Made by a program: the position numbers and the translations under genes
Assembly: GCF_022965805.1 (NCBI RefSeq)
Contig: NC_133106.1
Span: 31,113,913 to 31,177,912, forward strand
DNA length: 64,000 nt
Reading direction: 5' to 3'
From: Primulina eburnea
Taxonomy: Eukaryota > Streptophyta > Magnoliopsida > Lamiales > Gesneriaceae
Notes under the pieces: generated by a model
The model's database searches: none
Seen by the model: the letters and a program-made list of their open reading frames with translations, nothing else
Told to the model about the DNA's origin: nothing
Part shown: positions 34,258-47,069 of the stretch, piece after piece
Numbering within the stretch: position 1 is the stretch's first letter
Layout of the letters: the number at the start of each line of letters is the position of its first letter

Positions 34258-37026
34258 ATAAGTGTATAATCCACCCCACCCCTCATACTCACACCTTAAC
34301 CCCTCGCTCATCGCCCTATTCTATTCCCTTCCCGCCCTCAGCTATTCCTGGCCTTCCCTTTATCTCTGCTATGCCTACATCAACACTGACCTCTAATTTG
34401 CAAATTTTGTCTCCTTTCTCTGGTTTAGCTCTTGATAATGCAGGTCTATCTTCAGTTGCTAACAAGCCCATGATTCCTGGCCCTGGTGCTGGTACTCTTC
34501 AGTAGCTAACAAGCCCACAATACCTGGCCCTGTTCCCTTGACCCATCTGACAATTTCTCAACCCTTAACATCTGTTGCTTTGGCATCTGGTTCTCTTTTT
34601 GCAGAAACTTCGACACCTTCACATATAACTCCAGGGCCGCTACAGAAATCTGGACAAAGCATTGTTTCTCCACCTCAAACTTTACTAACTAGTCAGAAAG
34701 ATGTGAAAGTAGTTCAGGTTTTACCACAGCCTTCACTACTGCCTATACTACCTTTACTACAAATACTCGAGCTCTCAAGGTTTACGGAAGCTCAACTGCC
34801 TATACTACCTTTACTACCAAATACTCGAGCTCTCAAGGTTGTTCTCTTTAAATATATCAACAAGCAGACATTTATTTTCATTATTTCTGTATCTTCTTAA
34901 ATCATCCTTTAAGATTGAATTGAATGCTATGAATGATGAGTGTCTACTAGGGTCCCAACTGAATTTTACCAAACTCTGTTACTAGCTTTTGGGGTTAAAA
35001 GTCGTATAAAATTGAATACTTCATGATGGTTGATCACATTTGAAATAAGTTTAGGGTTCTAGTCTGTTTTGTTCAAAAGTATAATTTTATGAAGACCCAC
35101 TACAATTGAATTTGACATTTCTTTTCAACTTTCTGCGATGTGATCCTTGATCAACATATTTTTTTATTGATATAATATTATTCTTACACCTCATTATATT
35201 TACCCAATGCGATACAATAAAAAATAAAGGAAAAACATATTTCACATCTTCCCTCCCCTGTCTGCCCTTTTTCCTTGCCCACATCCTCTGTACTCAAAAG
35301 GTCACTCAGAGATTTTTTGGGGGGAGTAGTGAGATTGAAATCCTTATTTAAAGTCTGTGGGCTGATGTTGTGTGAGTGGGTATATGTAAGGGCATATATC
35401 GGACAAGTTGGACGTTATGAAGAGTGAAGGTGGAATGGTTAAGTTGGTAAACATAGGGTTGTGGTGAAAAGGATAATGGAAACAAGTATCCAATGGATTC
35501 CCGTTATCTGTAAAACTTTTTGAAACTGTACTTAGGGTTTTGGTCTTGAATCAACTAAAATTTTTAACAGAAATTTATACTTAAATTTGGTTATTGTTCC
35601 TCAAATGGAAATTCTACCATTAGGCAAATTTAAAATGTTTTCGGAAAATTGCAAGCACAATTTTTGGGAAAGTTAGTGGAATGTGCAGTAGTGATCGATC
35701 AACTGACAACCAGATAATCCTCCATTAAGTAGCAAAAATCAGAACAGTGGCCTTAATTTTCAATCGCTCGGTCTCTGGGACGACAAACTGTCCTAATGTG
35801 CAAAATATTTGAAGCTTGTAGCACCTCATTTTCTATTTGCTGTTGACAATTTGGATTGGGAAACTGATAAAATGTGGTTTGGTTAATTATGTATTGTTTG
35901 CGTTTTTTCTTTTTCGCCAATGATGGTGGTCGTCCATTGAGTAACAACTACGGAGGGCCTGGCGGACAAGGATCTGGGGTAATTTTTGAGGACTTTGTAC
36001 TATTTTATAAATTACCAATTTCTCCAAGAATGATCATTGTGCTGAATAAATTTATATCTATGTTTATTAATTTTATGACAATGATTTTAGAAGTAATTGG
36101 TTGTATCTTTTTTGCCATACAAATACATACTTGATTATGTATAATTACTATTTACTTCTCAACACGTGCAGCTTTCTCTGGCTAACAAAGGGTATGCAGA
36201 CAAACTACCAGATTGCACGCCCTGTGAGAAAGTTACCGAAGAATTTGATTTTATGGCAGTGAACGAGAAATTTATCAAGGACAAAGTGTGGGGTCATTTG
36301 GGAAAATGCAATCAATCACAATCTAAATATAAAGTGTTAAATGAAAGTGGAAGTGATGAATATGATTCGCCGGACGAGTATGATACTGAACTGTCAAAGA
36401 TTGAGATCAAGCCATCAAGGTTATTTTCATTCTTGATTGTTATCTGATCAGTCTCTACATTTGGAACAAAATTTTAGGTTAACACTCTATTATCTTTGTG
36501 TGCTTGCAGCCTGTTTATAAGAAGAATGATTTTTTTGATTCCCTTTCTTGTAATGCTCTGGACAATAACCCTAATTATGGAAGGACTAGATATTCGGAAC
36601 AACGAAGTTGGATTCCGAGGTCTCTCCTATTTGTTCTAATACTTTTTTTTTACTTTATACCTTCTTCACCCTAAAAACTGAGTGTGAATACTGGTTTTCC
36701 AACTCTCTCGAATGGGTTTGTCATAATCTTGGGTTGTTTAGCTCTATTTCCCCTTGGTTTCCTACCATCGGTTTTAAGATGGGCAATGCATTTTTGGAAT
36801 GCAGACATTAGGAGATTTTTCAAGGTATCGGGGTTGTCGTGGCTCTGTTCAGGGAGGTGGTAGTGGTCGGTTTCGTGGCTCTTACTATGGTGGAAGAGGT
36901 TATGGTGGATACGGCTACACGGCTAGGGGTCGTGATCGAGGTTGCATACCTAGAGTAGTAAAGCATGTGTTAGTAATGAGGATTCGAAACCCGAAGGTTA
37001 ATCTTGTCTACCGGGATAAATGTTGA
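34258..37026 (+). pseudogene. DCP5-like (LSM14/Scd6 family) gene, 3' part only
   Basis: Decapping 5-type proteins promote mRNA decapping and P-body formation in the cytoplasm. Seen here are a Pro/Ser/Thr-rich linker exon (about 34342-34837), a small Gly-rich exon ending near 35978, an exon at about 36172-36419 with EEFDFMAVNEKF and VWGHLGK, an FFD-box exon at 36510-36619 ([12 protein letters not shown]), and a final exon from 36805 with the TFG-box equivalent (TLGDFSRYRG) and a Gly/Arg/Tyr-rich tail. The N-terminal LSm domain is missing because the sequence joins ILP1 exon 5 at 34257. A stop at about 34501-34505 and a frame slip near 36606 (LDSE before TLGDF needs one extra base) break the frame. 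Both could be sequencing errors, so the real gene may be intact. Confidence 0.8.
34739..34838 (+). repeat. 57-bp tandem duplication in the DCP5-like linker exon
   Basis: CTGCCTATACTACCTTTACT begins at 34739 and again at 34796, each followed by AAATACTCGAGCTCTCAAGG. The second unit has one extra C, shifting frame between units. The second unit gives the family-typical EAQLPILPLLPN reading, so the first is probably the duplicate or a read error. Confidence 0.7.
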
Positions 37027-37406
37027 TTTGATACTTGCTATGATGGATATAGAATCTTGGCCACTCTCGTTGTATGTATGTATTTGTGGAGAAACAATGA
37101 TGGAAAGGTCTTTCGTGTAAATGTACTAAAATCTTTTAAGAAAATATTACATAAAGTTCGAGAAATTTTGTATTTCGAGGCGATCCATTTATATTTGCTT
37201 CCAGTTATGTTTTGGTAATTTGAAATGGAGGGGAATCAGGCATCAATTTTAAATTACTCTTGAAAATTCCTTGGAGTAATTTTTTTGTTTGTAGAGTAAT
37301 TACATCGTTTGAAAGCTACTAAAAATGTAATAATTTTAACATGTCTCTTGACACGATCTTGATATGCTTAAAAACATCATAATTGTTAATTATATATATA
37401 TATATA

Positions 37407-37450
<44 letters not shown>

Positions 37451-37847
37451 TATAAATTTCGATTATAATTTTATTATTTATAATAAACAATAATCAATTT
37501 TAAATTCAGAACTTTTATCTTACTCATTTACATGTTAGCAATACAAAGTAATATAAATTACAAATCATGCAACTTAAAAATTCATCATAAATTACTTGAT
37601 TTGTTATATAAACATGTAAGCAGTAAATTTAAAATTTATAGTCTTAGTTTTCTAAATAATAGAAATACATTTGAAATCAATCAATCCAACCTATTTAATT
37701 TTTAAAAGTATATTTGGAAACTTCGAAAGCTTTATGCTACTTTATCATGCAGGAGCTGCGTAGAAATAGATTTCATAGCATCGTACAATGTCAATATTGG
37801 AGAAAAATTTATTTTGAAGAAAATGTGAAACCTTGTTCAATAGATGA
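37027..37847. other. 3' flank of the DCP5-like gene with a TA microsatellite
   Basis: Non-coding AT-rich DNA leading into copy 3 of the repeated segment. A (TA)n microsatellite occupies about 37390-37443. Counterpart at 17924-18827. Confidence 0.7.
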
Positions 37848-38365
37848 AAAGCCACAGAATTAACCATATTATAAAAGATGCCCTATGTATACTATCCCAA
37901 CCTTAATTCTAACTAGATACTTTGCACACGTGTGCGTGTATGTACAGTTTTTTTATAATTATCTATGGACTAAGTGAAATTTGACAAATTATCGAGGGAC
38001 TAAAGTGCTATTTGAATAGTTGTAATTTAAAAAAAAATAAAAAAATGTTTTTTGAATAAAAAATAAAAAGAAAAATGTAATTGTGATATAAAATAAGGGG
38101 CAAACTTGGGAAATCAAAAAACAGACTAATATTTTTGTTTCTATTAGATTAATAGCTAGTAATAGATGAAATATGTTTTTCATATTTTTTTTGAAACTGT
38201 TTTACTGTATACTTATAATTGTCTCTGACTTCAACTTATATTTATTTAAACCAAATCATTATAAATTATAATTATAACTTATTAAAATTGAAAAAAAAAT
38301 GGAGAAAAACAGGAAAATTTCATATCAAACCAAAGAAGACATATACATTTGATTTGACCCATTCA

Positions 38366-38833
38366 TTACATCCAAATGATCCTTTTCTCCACAAGAAAAG
38401 TAAAACCTCTCAACGGGCCGCTCTCGGTGACTTAGGCATCTCCGGGACCCTATTCCCATCATAATCATAGTAGATCGCCCCCGAAACTCCGGCGGCTGGC
38501 ATTTCTCCCCCATCAATATCGCCTTCTGCCAAACCCCGATCTCTTCTTTCCCGGCACCGGAGTCCCGGCCTTGATTTCTTGCCATGAACTAAAGACATGA
38601 TCGCCATGCTGCGAGACTTGTTTTCAGTTGCTTAGGTAATACTAACGGCGACTTAAGGGGCGTGTTCGGCTCATGAGTCGTTTTGGAAGCATACTTTCTT
38701 GGGATTTGTCTTGCATGCTTGCACAGAGGGCGACTAGGAGTGACGCTGAGACAAACAGTCCTATTGCTAGAGGGATGGAGGAGAAAGTATCACTTATATG
38801 GATTGGGATTGAGATTGGGATTGGACGAACCAT
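38366..38833 (-). pseudogene. Small membrane-protein gene, frameshifted copy 3
   Basis: Same gene as 528-1001 with missing bases near 38421, 38487, 38613 and 38721 and an extra C near 38565. The N-terminal 50 residues and the ILMG/KCQPP block are in different frames. It lies in the noisy first kilobase of copy 3, so copy 1 is the better representation. Confidence 0.8.
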
Positions 38834-41800
38834 TTTTTTGTGTGTTTTTGTTGTTTTGGGAATTGAGATTGCCTTAATTGAATGGAAATGGTTTGGTGTT
38901 CATAGATATATAGGGGTCAGAGAATTGATTTCCATGTATATAAATTGCAGGGTGCAGTTGAGAGGTGGGAGTGTGAGACAGACAACTTCAACGATTCTAC
39001 TTTCTTGGTATATATTACATTTATCGGATTTGTCAAGTCTCTGTTGTATTTGCTGCTCATCAACTTGTCAACTGGATTATCAAGTTAAATGTCAACTTGG
39101 CTCGCTTCAATTGTTTTAATGGGGTTTTTTTTTTATTATATCTATATATCTTATACATTACTAGTCATCAAGGCGCACAATTATAACAAATAATAAATCA
39201 TCAAAACTTATATAGATTGTCTTGCATATCAATTTTGTGAAGAAATATTAGTTATTATTATTATTATTATTATTGGGTTCTATATTAAACCCTACATTCA
39301 TATTTTTAATATTTTATTGATTATGCTAAATATAATAATAAATATTTTTAGAGAATGAAACATGATTTGTTGAATTTAATTTCAACTTTTTTAGGTGATG
39401 AAAAGCCAACGCCTCTTCGGGAATATACCATTTCTTTACTCCTAAACCGAAATCATGCATGTTCGTGTTTCATATTATGTACTATAATTTGTAAGTCAAA
39501 CAAACCTTGTATCTTTTAAATTTTTTTCGCAGTATAAATAGAACTATTAAATTATTAAGAATAGGTTTATTTTTTATTTTAATGTAGGATGTAACAATTA
39601 TATATATAAGATATACATAAAACTCTATTTTTTAAAAAATAAAATAAAATTATACTAGACCAATTTGAGTCAACTGCAGTGACCAAGTCCAAGACATTTA
39701 CATGTTTCTCAAATAAAAACGATATATACAATTGTGAAGATTGGATATATGAATGTTTGACTTCCTCATAAGATCGACATGTTTGACTACCTGTTCTGCG
39801 TTGACTTGCGCTGTACAATTTCCATTTTTTTAAAATCAATGGTTTGCAAATTTTTGAGGTCTCATTTTCTTTCAATCAGGCATACTGAATCGTGTTCGTA
39901 GGTATCAATAACTTCGACCAATTTATGTACTTAAATGAACACCATATTACATCTATATAAATACAAAAAAAACTCCTATGAGATTGTCGCATGAATCAAT
40001 TTTATATGACGGATCTCCGACATGACCTTATGCCAAAAATATATATTTTCGTTGTAGATTTGAATTTGGCTCATCTCATTACCCATCAATGATGTATCAC
40101 TCATCTATTGGATATGATGAAATATATCCAAATTTACATCCAATAGATAAGTCATTGGTGGCACAGAGGTAGACACGGTGGGTAAGCATATCAAAACTCT
40201 GGTAGATGAGATCCTACCTATGTGGGCACTCACTACACTCACTTCATTTCCACGGATAAGATCTTGCCACACATACAATTCCAAAAAAAAAGTGGATCAT
40301 ATATATGCATGGACAAATCTTGGTCATCCATCCTATCATGGAGGCAATGCCCACATGGGTGGGATGAAATAAACCCAAAACTCTATATATAGTACAATTT
40401 TGATGTGTTGTATGTCAATCATATCTACCTCTGTGTCCACAATTGAGGTGACACTACCTATTTGATATGATAAAACCCTATCTTCACCATTACATCATTA
40501 AAAAAAATAATAACTCGGGTAAATTTAAAACCCTGTCTTCAACATTACATCGATATATTTATCAAAATTCGATGAATGTTGGGGTTTTAGTTGTCGGATT
40601 TGTAAGCCATATAAATAATCATTGATCTTTAAAAGTTGAAGTCAATTATTAAAAATATAGTCTTTCAAATTGTCAAGTATTTGAATATTTCAACAAAATA
40701 CATCGACATAAATAAAGACTACCGTGTCTAGCGACTTTGCTTAATTGTCCATGCAATATTTAATATTACGTGAAACATTTAATATTACGTGAAACGGTTG
40801 ACCTTACTTTGGAGTTTACAATTGCCCTCATACAATGATGTTTTAAAATTTGCTTCCATATTTTTGTGTTAGTTTTTTACATATTTTAACCAGAAAAATA
40901 CGGCTTGTAGTAATCAATTAGATTATCGTGATGTTATACTTAGTCAAAGTTAAAACTTGTCGACGAAAGCTTGACTTACGCTTTCGGTTAAAAATAAATC
41001 TAGAAATGAGACTAGATCAAGTTATAGTAAATGATTGACGAGTCCAAATATCGATCTCACATATATTAATATTTAATTAGTATTTTTTTATCACTTAGCT
41101 TAAGCTAAGCCCAAACTAAATTTTTTTAAAGGGTATTTTCATGCTTTCTTGTAATATTAATTTACTCAAACTTGAGTTGCGAATTGGAAGAGTTTATAGT
41201 TGATCTGATCCAATATTAATATGAGTAGGTCTCTTGTGAGACGTTTCATTAATCTTTATCTGTGAGACGAGTCAACTATACCGATATTCACAATAAAAAG
41301 TAATACTCTTAGCATAAAAAGTAATATTTTTTCACAGATGACCCAAATAAGATATCCGTCTCACAAAATACGACACGTGAGACCGTCTCACACGAGTTTT
41401 TGCTTATTAATATTACCCCGACAAATTAGTATCTTGTTATGTTTGTTATAATCTCTAAAATACATTTATTTCTTTTAGTTTTTTATAGTATGAAAAATTA
41501 AAATTATTTAAAATATTTTTTTTAAAAAAAATATTAACACTTAGAAAATTTGAATTTTGATTTTTAATTTTTCAATCTTTTTTAACAACAGTATTTATAT
41601 ATAAATAAAAAAAAATTATTCTCGGACCCTGGCTCATCTCATAACAATGGGCCCAAGTCCGTAACACAAGTCCATTTGAAGTCTTGGTTTTGGATGGGTT
41701 TAGCATTTTACTCGAATAGGCCAGGCCGAAATTGTCCTCGGTAATTTGGGTTCAACATCGACCATGTGTAGTAAGTTGTACATCCTAAAATTACATAATA

Positions 41801-41998
41801 GCCCAATAGAATTTGGATTGGGCCTGGGTCGAGAGGCCACTAATCGAACGACGTCGCGGCATCTACTTTTTCAGCAATGATTAAATTCTCCCCACTCGGA
41901 ATCCCTCGCATAATATTATCGAGACCTTCGCGGAAAACTAGAAATCAACAGCTCGCCTTCTTCAAATCAGATCGGAAAAAGAGAGTGACTATCACAAA
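38834..41998. other. Intergenic DNA and CCDC130 promoter, copy 3
   Basis: Equivalent of 1002-4168: TTA microsatellite at about 39252-39274, inverted-repeat region at about 40082-40470, foldback element at 41228-41403, and TGGGCC motifs at about 41648 and 41819 upstream of CCDC130. No additional gene. Confidence 0.6.
41228..41403. mobile_element. GTGAGAC foldback element, copy 3
   Basis: Same as 3399-3574, including the inverted GTGAGAC ends and the AATACTCTTAG centre. Confidence 0.7.
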
Positions 41999-44671
41999 AT
42001 GGTGCGTAATTTATTTCTTTTTTGGTTTACTTAATGGTTTTATTGCTGGATCAGGATTTATGATTTGTGCGGTTATGTATGAATTGAATTCTCGGTTTGA
42101 ACTTTGTTTTAGATGTTTTTACCCCGATTTGTTGGCTGGTTTGAAGGATGGTGGAAACATTAGCCACTCTTATGAGATAATCGTTGAATTAATTGCTTCT
42201 CCAGAGTTTGAGTTGAATAGGGTTTGAGACATGAAAATGACCTAAAACTGACTTAGAGGTTGAAATAATTCTAGGTGAAATTTTCATGAAAATAGAAAAA
42301 TTGATGTTATTTTGGGGGGATGGGACTCTGGAGGAGGCTCAGTTTCCTTGTCAGCCTTCTGGTTCTATATATCCCTCTATGCTTGTTGTACTTTTTTTAA
42401 AAATTTGTCTGGGGATTTATGGAAATAATACGTTTGATTTGTGAAAAGTGAACGATTTTGCAATGAATGTTCAGATTACAGGAATGAAATTTGAATTGGA
42501 TTTCTATTGATTATAAATAAGATGAGCTTCTGCAAATTCGTTCTTTACTAAAAATATTCTATCTTGAATTTTGTTTGAACATCTTGCCTACAAGCACCGA
42601 TTGTTTTATATATTTTCCACGTTTACAAGGAGTTATAAATTGTTATTTGCCTTAATTTACTTCTTTATATGTTATTCCACTTGATTTATTCTCTAGGATT
42701 TGGTTTTGCTTAAACTTTTGTTTATCAAGTGATTGAAAGTGAATTCGTTTGGTTTCTGCAGTCATCTCTTGCAGCTGCAAGGGCAGATAATTTTTACTAC
42801 CCACCGGAATGGGATCCAAAAAAGGTACTGTGTAGTGTAATTCGTTTAATTGATTGTCATGATTAGTATGTACATATATTCCATATTTTTATACGCTCAT
42901 CTCTTCAGGGTGGGCTGAACAAATTTCATGGTCAACATGCTTTGAGGGAGAGAGCAAGAAAAATCGATCAAGGCATCTTGATAATAAGGTAATGCGTTAG
43001 GCAAGTTTAGTGATTAGTTTCTTGTTATTTTGTTTTTTTTTCTGAGGAACTGGCCTATAGAAAAATTCTTGTAATTTTTTTTGTTTAATCGCAATTGCTC
43101 GACAAGAGAAATGTACCGTGGCATTTTTTGGATTAGGATTCCCTTTGGGAATTTTCACAGTAGAGCTGAACAATCAGCTTTTAGTCCATTTTGAAAGATG
43201 CTCCTGGGTGATACAAAAACGATGAAATGATACCATGAAAATTTATGGCCAAATGTCTCATTGATTATGAGAACTGTTTAGAGATTGGAATTTCCATGGA
43301 ATGCACTAGCTTGTTTCGTGGACAGACATTGTCATGTAAATTTTAGTTTGTTTCGATGAGGGCAATGTAGACCAGCTTCCCTCCATACAGGCAAAAGAGT
43401 TTTTTGATACTTCATGGGGCAGTTGGTCTGACACAATTTAATTTCCTGTGACTGGCGTAAGCATATTCATATCACAATTTTATCAATTTAAAAATGAACT
43501 GTGTATTGTGTCTGTCACAATTATATTGGCGGTGAAGAGACTCGTGACTTGTAATGGTAATTATTATATCATCGATGAAAGCGTCCGAGTTGAAACCAAT
43601 AACAAATGATTGTGCATCTCATCAATCATGCACTAAAGGAATAATTGTGTCTTGCAATTGACACAATGATTGAAAGTGTGTTGTGATATCTATAGTGTGT
43701 TTAAGATGCTTAGGATGATGAATTCATAACTTATGCTCTTGATTTTACAGGTTTGAGATGCCTTTTAATATATGGTGTGGTGGATGTGAGTCCATGATTG
43801 CAAAAGGTGTGCGGTTCAATGCTGAGAAAAAACAAGTGGGAAATTATTATTCTACAAAGGTATACTGTTGTTTAACACAAATGCTCAACTAGTTTTCGTG
43901 CATTGTTGCTGTGGATGGTTATAGTCATCTATGCTGTTTCCAGATATGGAGCTTTTCAATGAAGTCTGCATGCTGCAGACATGAGATTGTCATTCAAACA
44001 GATCCGAAAAGTTGCGAGTATGTGATTATTAGTGGAGCTCGAAAAAAGATCGAGGAATATGATGCTGAAGATGCTGAAACTTTGGTGCTGCCAGTGGAAG
44101 ATGGTTAGTTTTCTTTGATAAACAAATCAATCTCGTATGTCATAAAAACATAACCTTATTGTCGGTTTCAGATAAGAACAAGCTGGCAGATCCCTTTTAC
44201 CGTCTGGAGCACCAGGAGAAAGATATGAAGAAGAAGAAAGAAGCTGAGCCAGTACTGGTGCGTCTTCAGCGAGTTTCAGATGCCATGCATTCAGACGATT
44301 ATTCCTTGAACAAATCACTGCGAGCCAAACTTAGGGATCAAAAGAAAAGAGTGGCTGAAGAAGAAGCTAGTTCTAGGAAATCCGGATTTGGTTTAAGACT
44401 TCTTCCTCGTTCTGAAGAGGATGCCGCGGCTGCATCACGTGTTAAATTTGCTACCAAGTTTGAAAAGAATAGAAAAAACAAAAGGGCACTAATTCAAGCC
44501 GCCTCAATTTTTTCTGGACCATCCAGTTCTTCGGAGTCTGATAAAAGACGCTTGGAGCTGGAAGCTAAAAGGAGGAAGATAAATGCGTCATCCGTGTCAA
44601 AATTGTTAGTTGGAGGATTCAAGCCATCATCATGGGCTCAGGGTCCTCCTGGTAAGTTTACCAGCCGTTGA
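41999..44671 (+). CDS. CCDC130/YJU2B-like splicing factor, copy 3
   Basis: Identical coding structure to 4169-6841: exons 41999-42001 (ATG only), 42762-42824, 42909-42988, 43751-43859, 43944-44103 and 44172-44671, encoding the same 304 residues. No coding difference from copy 1 was noticed. Two identical spliced genes 37.8 kb apart with identical introns are more easily explained by duplicated assembly than by gene duplication. Confidence 0.93.
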
Positions 44672-45392
44672 ACCCCACCCCACCCCACCCAGCTGTGGAT
44701 TATAAATTGTTTGGTTCACTTGGAGATGTAGGATTGACACAAATAATCCGTGTGAAGTCTGGCCGATAGTTAGTAGTTGCTTTGAAGTCGAGATTAAATT
44801 TGCAGTTTTTGTGTATATGCTGTACCTGCCATGTACAGCCTTTATTATCTGTTGTATTATTTGTACTTTTAAGAAGGTATTGACTGATACCTAAAATGTC
44901 ACTAATTATATTATAGGGCATAAAACCGGGAACTTGGAAGCCAAGTGCTTGAGCACTGTTTAGGCTTGAAAATACGTCATGACAGCCTGATACTGATGTC
45001 ATCAAGAACCCATATTACCTCGGAATAGTGGTGATAATTTAAATAAAGTCGACTAACAAAATTAATAGTGCCGACCGATAGTGCTGGTGTAGAAAATGGG
45101 GACCAAAATGGAGCCGTGCGTGTGACAAAAAGGGTCGTCTTCTTTTATCGATAGGGCAGATCGAATACGGAGTGCCATATGATGAGATCTTTGCTATTGG
45201 AATGATTTGATATATCATGAACAAAAGATGATAATTGTAATTGGATTGGAACACATCACATACATTCTCTGCTTGAGACCAACTTGTGCTTGGTAAATTT
45301 CGTAATAGTAAATAAAATAAAGCGTGTCGGTATGTGTATTTTTCAGCAATACATATTATAGGATTAAAAAAACAATTCATATTATATAAAAT
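44672..45392. other. 3' flank of CCDC130, copy 3
   Basis: Equivalent of 6842-7562; nothing recognised beyond probable 3' untranslated sequence. Confidence 0.5.
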
Positions 45393-46309
45393 AGGTCTCA
45401 TGTGAGACCGTCTCACGGATCACAATCTGTGAGACGGGTCAACCTTACCCATATTCACAATAAAAAGTAATACTCTTAGGCTGCGTTTGGTTGGAAGGAT
45501 AGGAAGGATAGGATAAACTAATGATTAGTACGTAAAGGATAAAGAAAATGATTTTGGTAGGATTGTAATATATGGTGTAAAATAATATTATGTTTGGTAA
45601 GATTTTTAAGTGTAGGATAAGTTTGAATTTTTGGATGAAAAGACGAAATTGCCCTTCCCCTTCGCGACGGCGGCGGCCGGTCGGAAATGGTGGCAGTTTC
45701 CGGAAAAAAATCCGTCGCTATTAGCGACGGTTTTTGAGAAACCGTCGCCGATCTGGTTTTGAATTATTTTGCTTACTAAAAAATTTGACATTTAGCGGCG
45801 GTTTGAAAAAAAACCGTCGCTATTTGCGACGGTTTTTTACAAACTGTCGCTAAACAGCTGTCGGCCGGCGGTCCATCGCCTGTCGGCCGGTGCTCGGCCG
45901 CGGTTGGCGGTCCGTCGGCGGTCGACCGGTGGTTGGCCGGCGGCGGTTGTGGAGGCGGCAGTCGGTGGCGGGAAGTGGTGGTAAGTTTGATTTTAGGCGG
46001 GAAGTGGTGGTGATTTTGAATTTAGGAGAAGGGTAAAATTGGAAAAATAGGAGGTATTAAGAGTGGGATAAATAATCCTAGGGGGTGAGGAGGTATTATT
46101 TTAACCTACCTAATATAACCTAATCATTCATAGGAGGGATTGACTTGGTTAAATAATCACCCCAACCAAACACCGGATAGAGTAGGATAAAATTATCTAT
46201 CCTACCCAATCACCCCAACCAAACGTTATAATATTTTTTCGTGGATTATCCAAATAAAGATCCGTCTCACAAAATACAACCCGTGAGATCGTCTCACACA
46301 AGTTTTTGC
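45393..46309. mobile_element. Foldback element split by a TTA-target element, copy 3
   Basis: Equivalent of 7563-8479. The inner 747-bp element occupies 45479-46225, flanked by TTA on each side; its GC-rich GCGACGG/CCGTCGC core is at about 45714-45860. Confidence 0.75.
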
Positions 46310-47069
46310 CTATTATATAATAATAATAAATAAAATTTTATATTGAAGAATATTTTTGAGAACAGAAGATAAAGATTGCAAAAGTACTTGATTATTCTAG
46401 TCTCGTGTTGCTCTTGAATCTTGATATTACATGAATAGGGTGTGACGCCACACGAGCATGTATATTCAAATGTTGTGGTGTAACCTATATTTTTTCTTAA
46501 GAAAAATTGAAATTTCAGACTTGTAAGTTGATTTGTTTTTTTTTTTTGTTTTAGTCATGTTATTTTTTAAATTTTGATTTTCATCCAATAACTATGATTT
46601 TTTAGAATATATTTTAGTTGGAAGACATTAATGATATTGATTTTCTCTTATATGACTCGTATGACAAGAATAAAATCTATGTTATGCACATTAAAATTAT
46701 CTAAGCAACATAAGCTACTGAGGATATGATTGCGTCAAATAAATAACATTAGGTAGATTTAGTGGTCTTGCACACAAAAAAAGACTAGAACAAAAAAAAT
46801 CTCTTTGCTACATAAAAACTAATAAAAAAAATTTCGTTTGCTGGATGAAAATTAAATTTTGACAAGTTATAAGACTAAAATCCAAATCATATCAACTCAC
46901 ATAACGAAAATTAAATTTACAAATTTTTAGTTTTGGTCGACTTTTCTCCGATAATCTTGAAGCCAAAATCCTTGCATTTTGTTGTTGATTTTTGTTTCAT
47001 ATTTTTTCTTATCTGACTTGTACAAAATAATGTTTTTAATAAATAAATCTATTTGTAGTTGGTCGAATT

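Noticed and set aside
17832..37026. ILP1-DCP5 fusion gene or a novel composite system
   Set aside because: The two genes are in opposite orientation at both joins, the joins lie within an intron and an exon without matching splice logic, and they differ from each other. Assembly chimerism explains them better.
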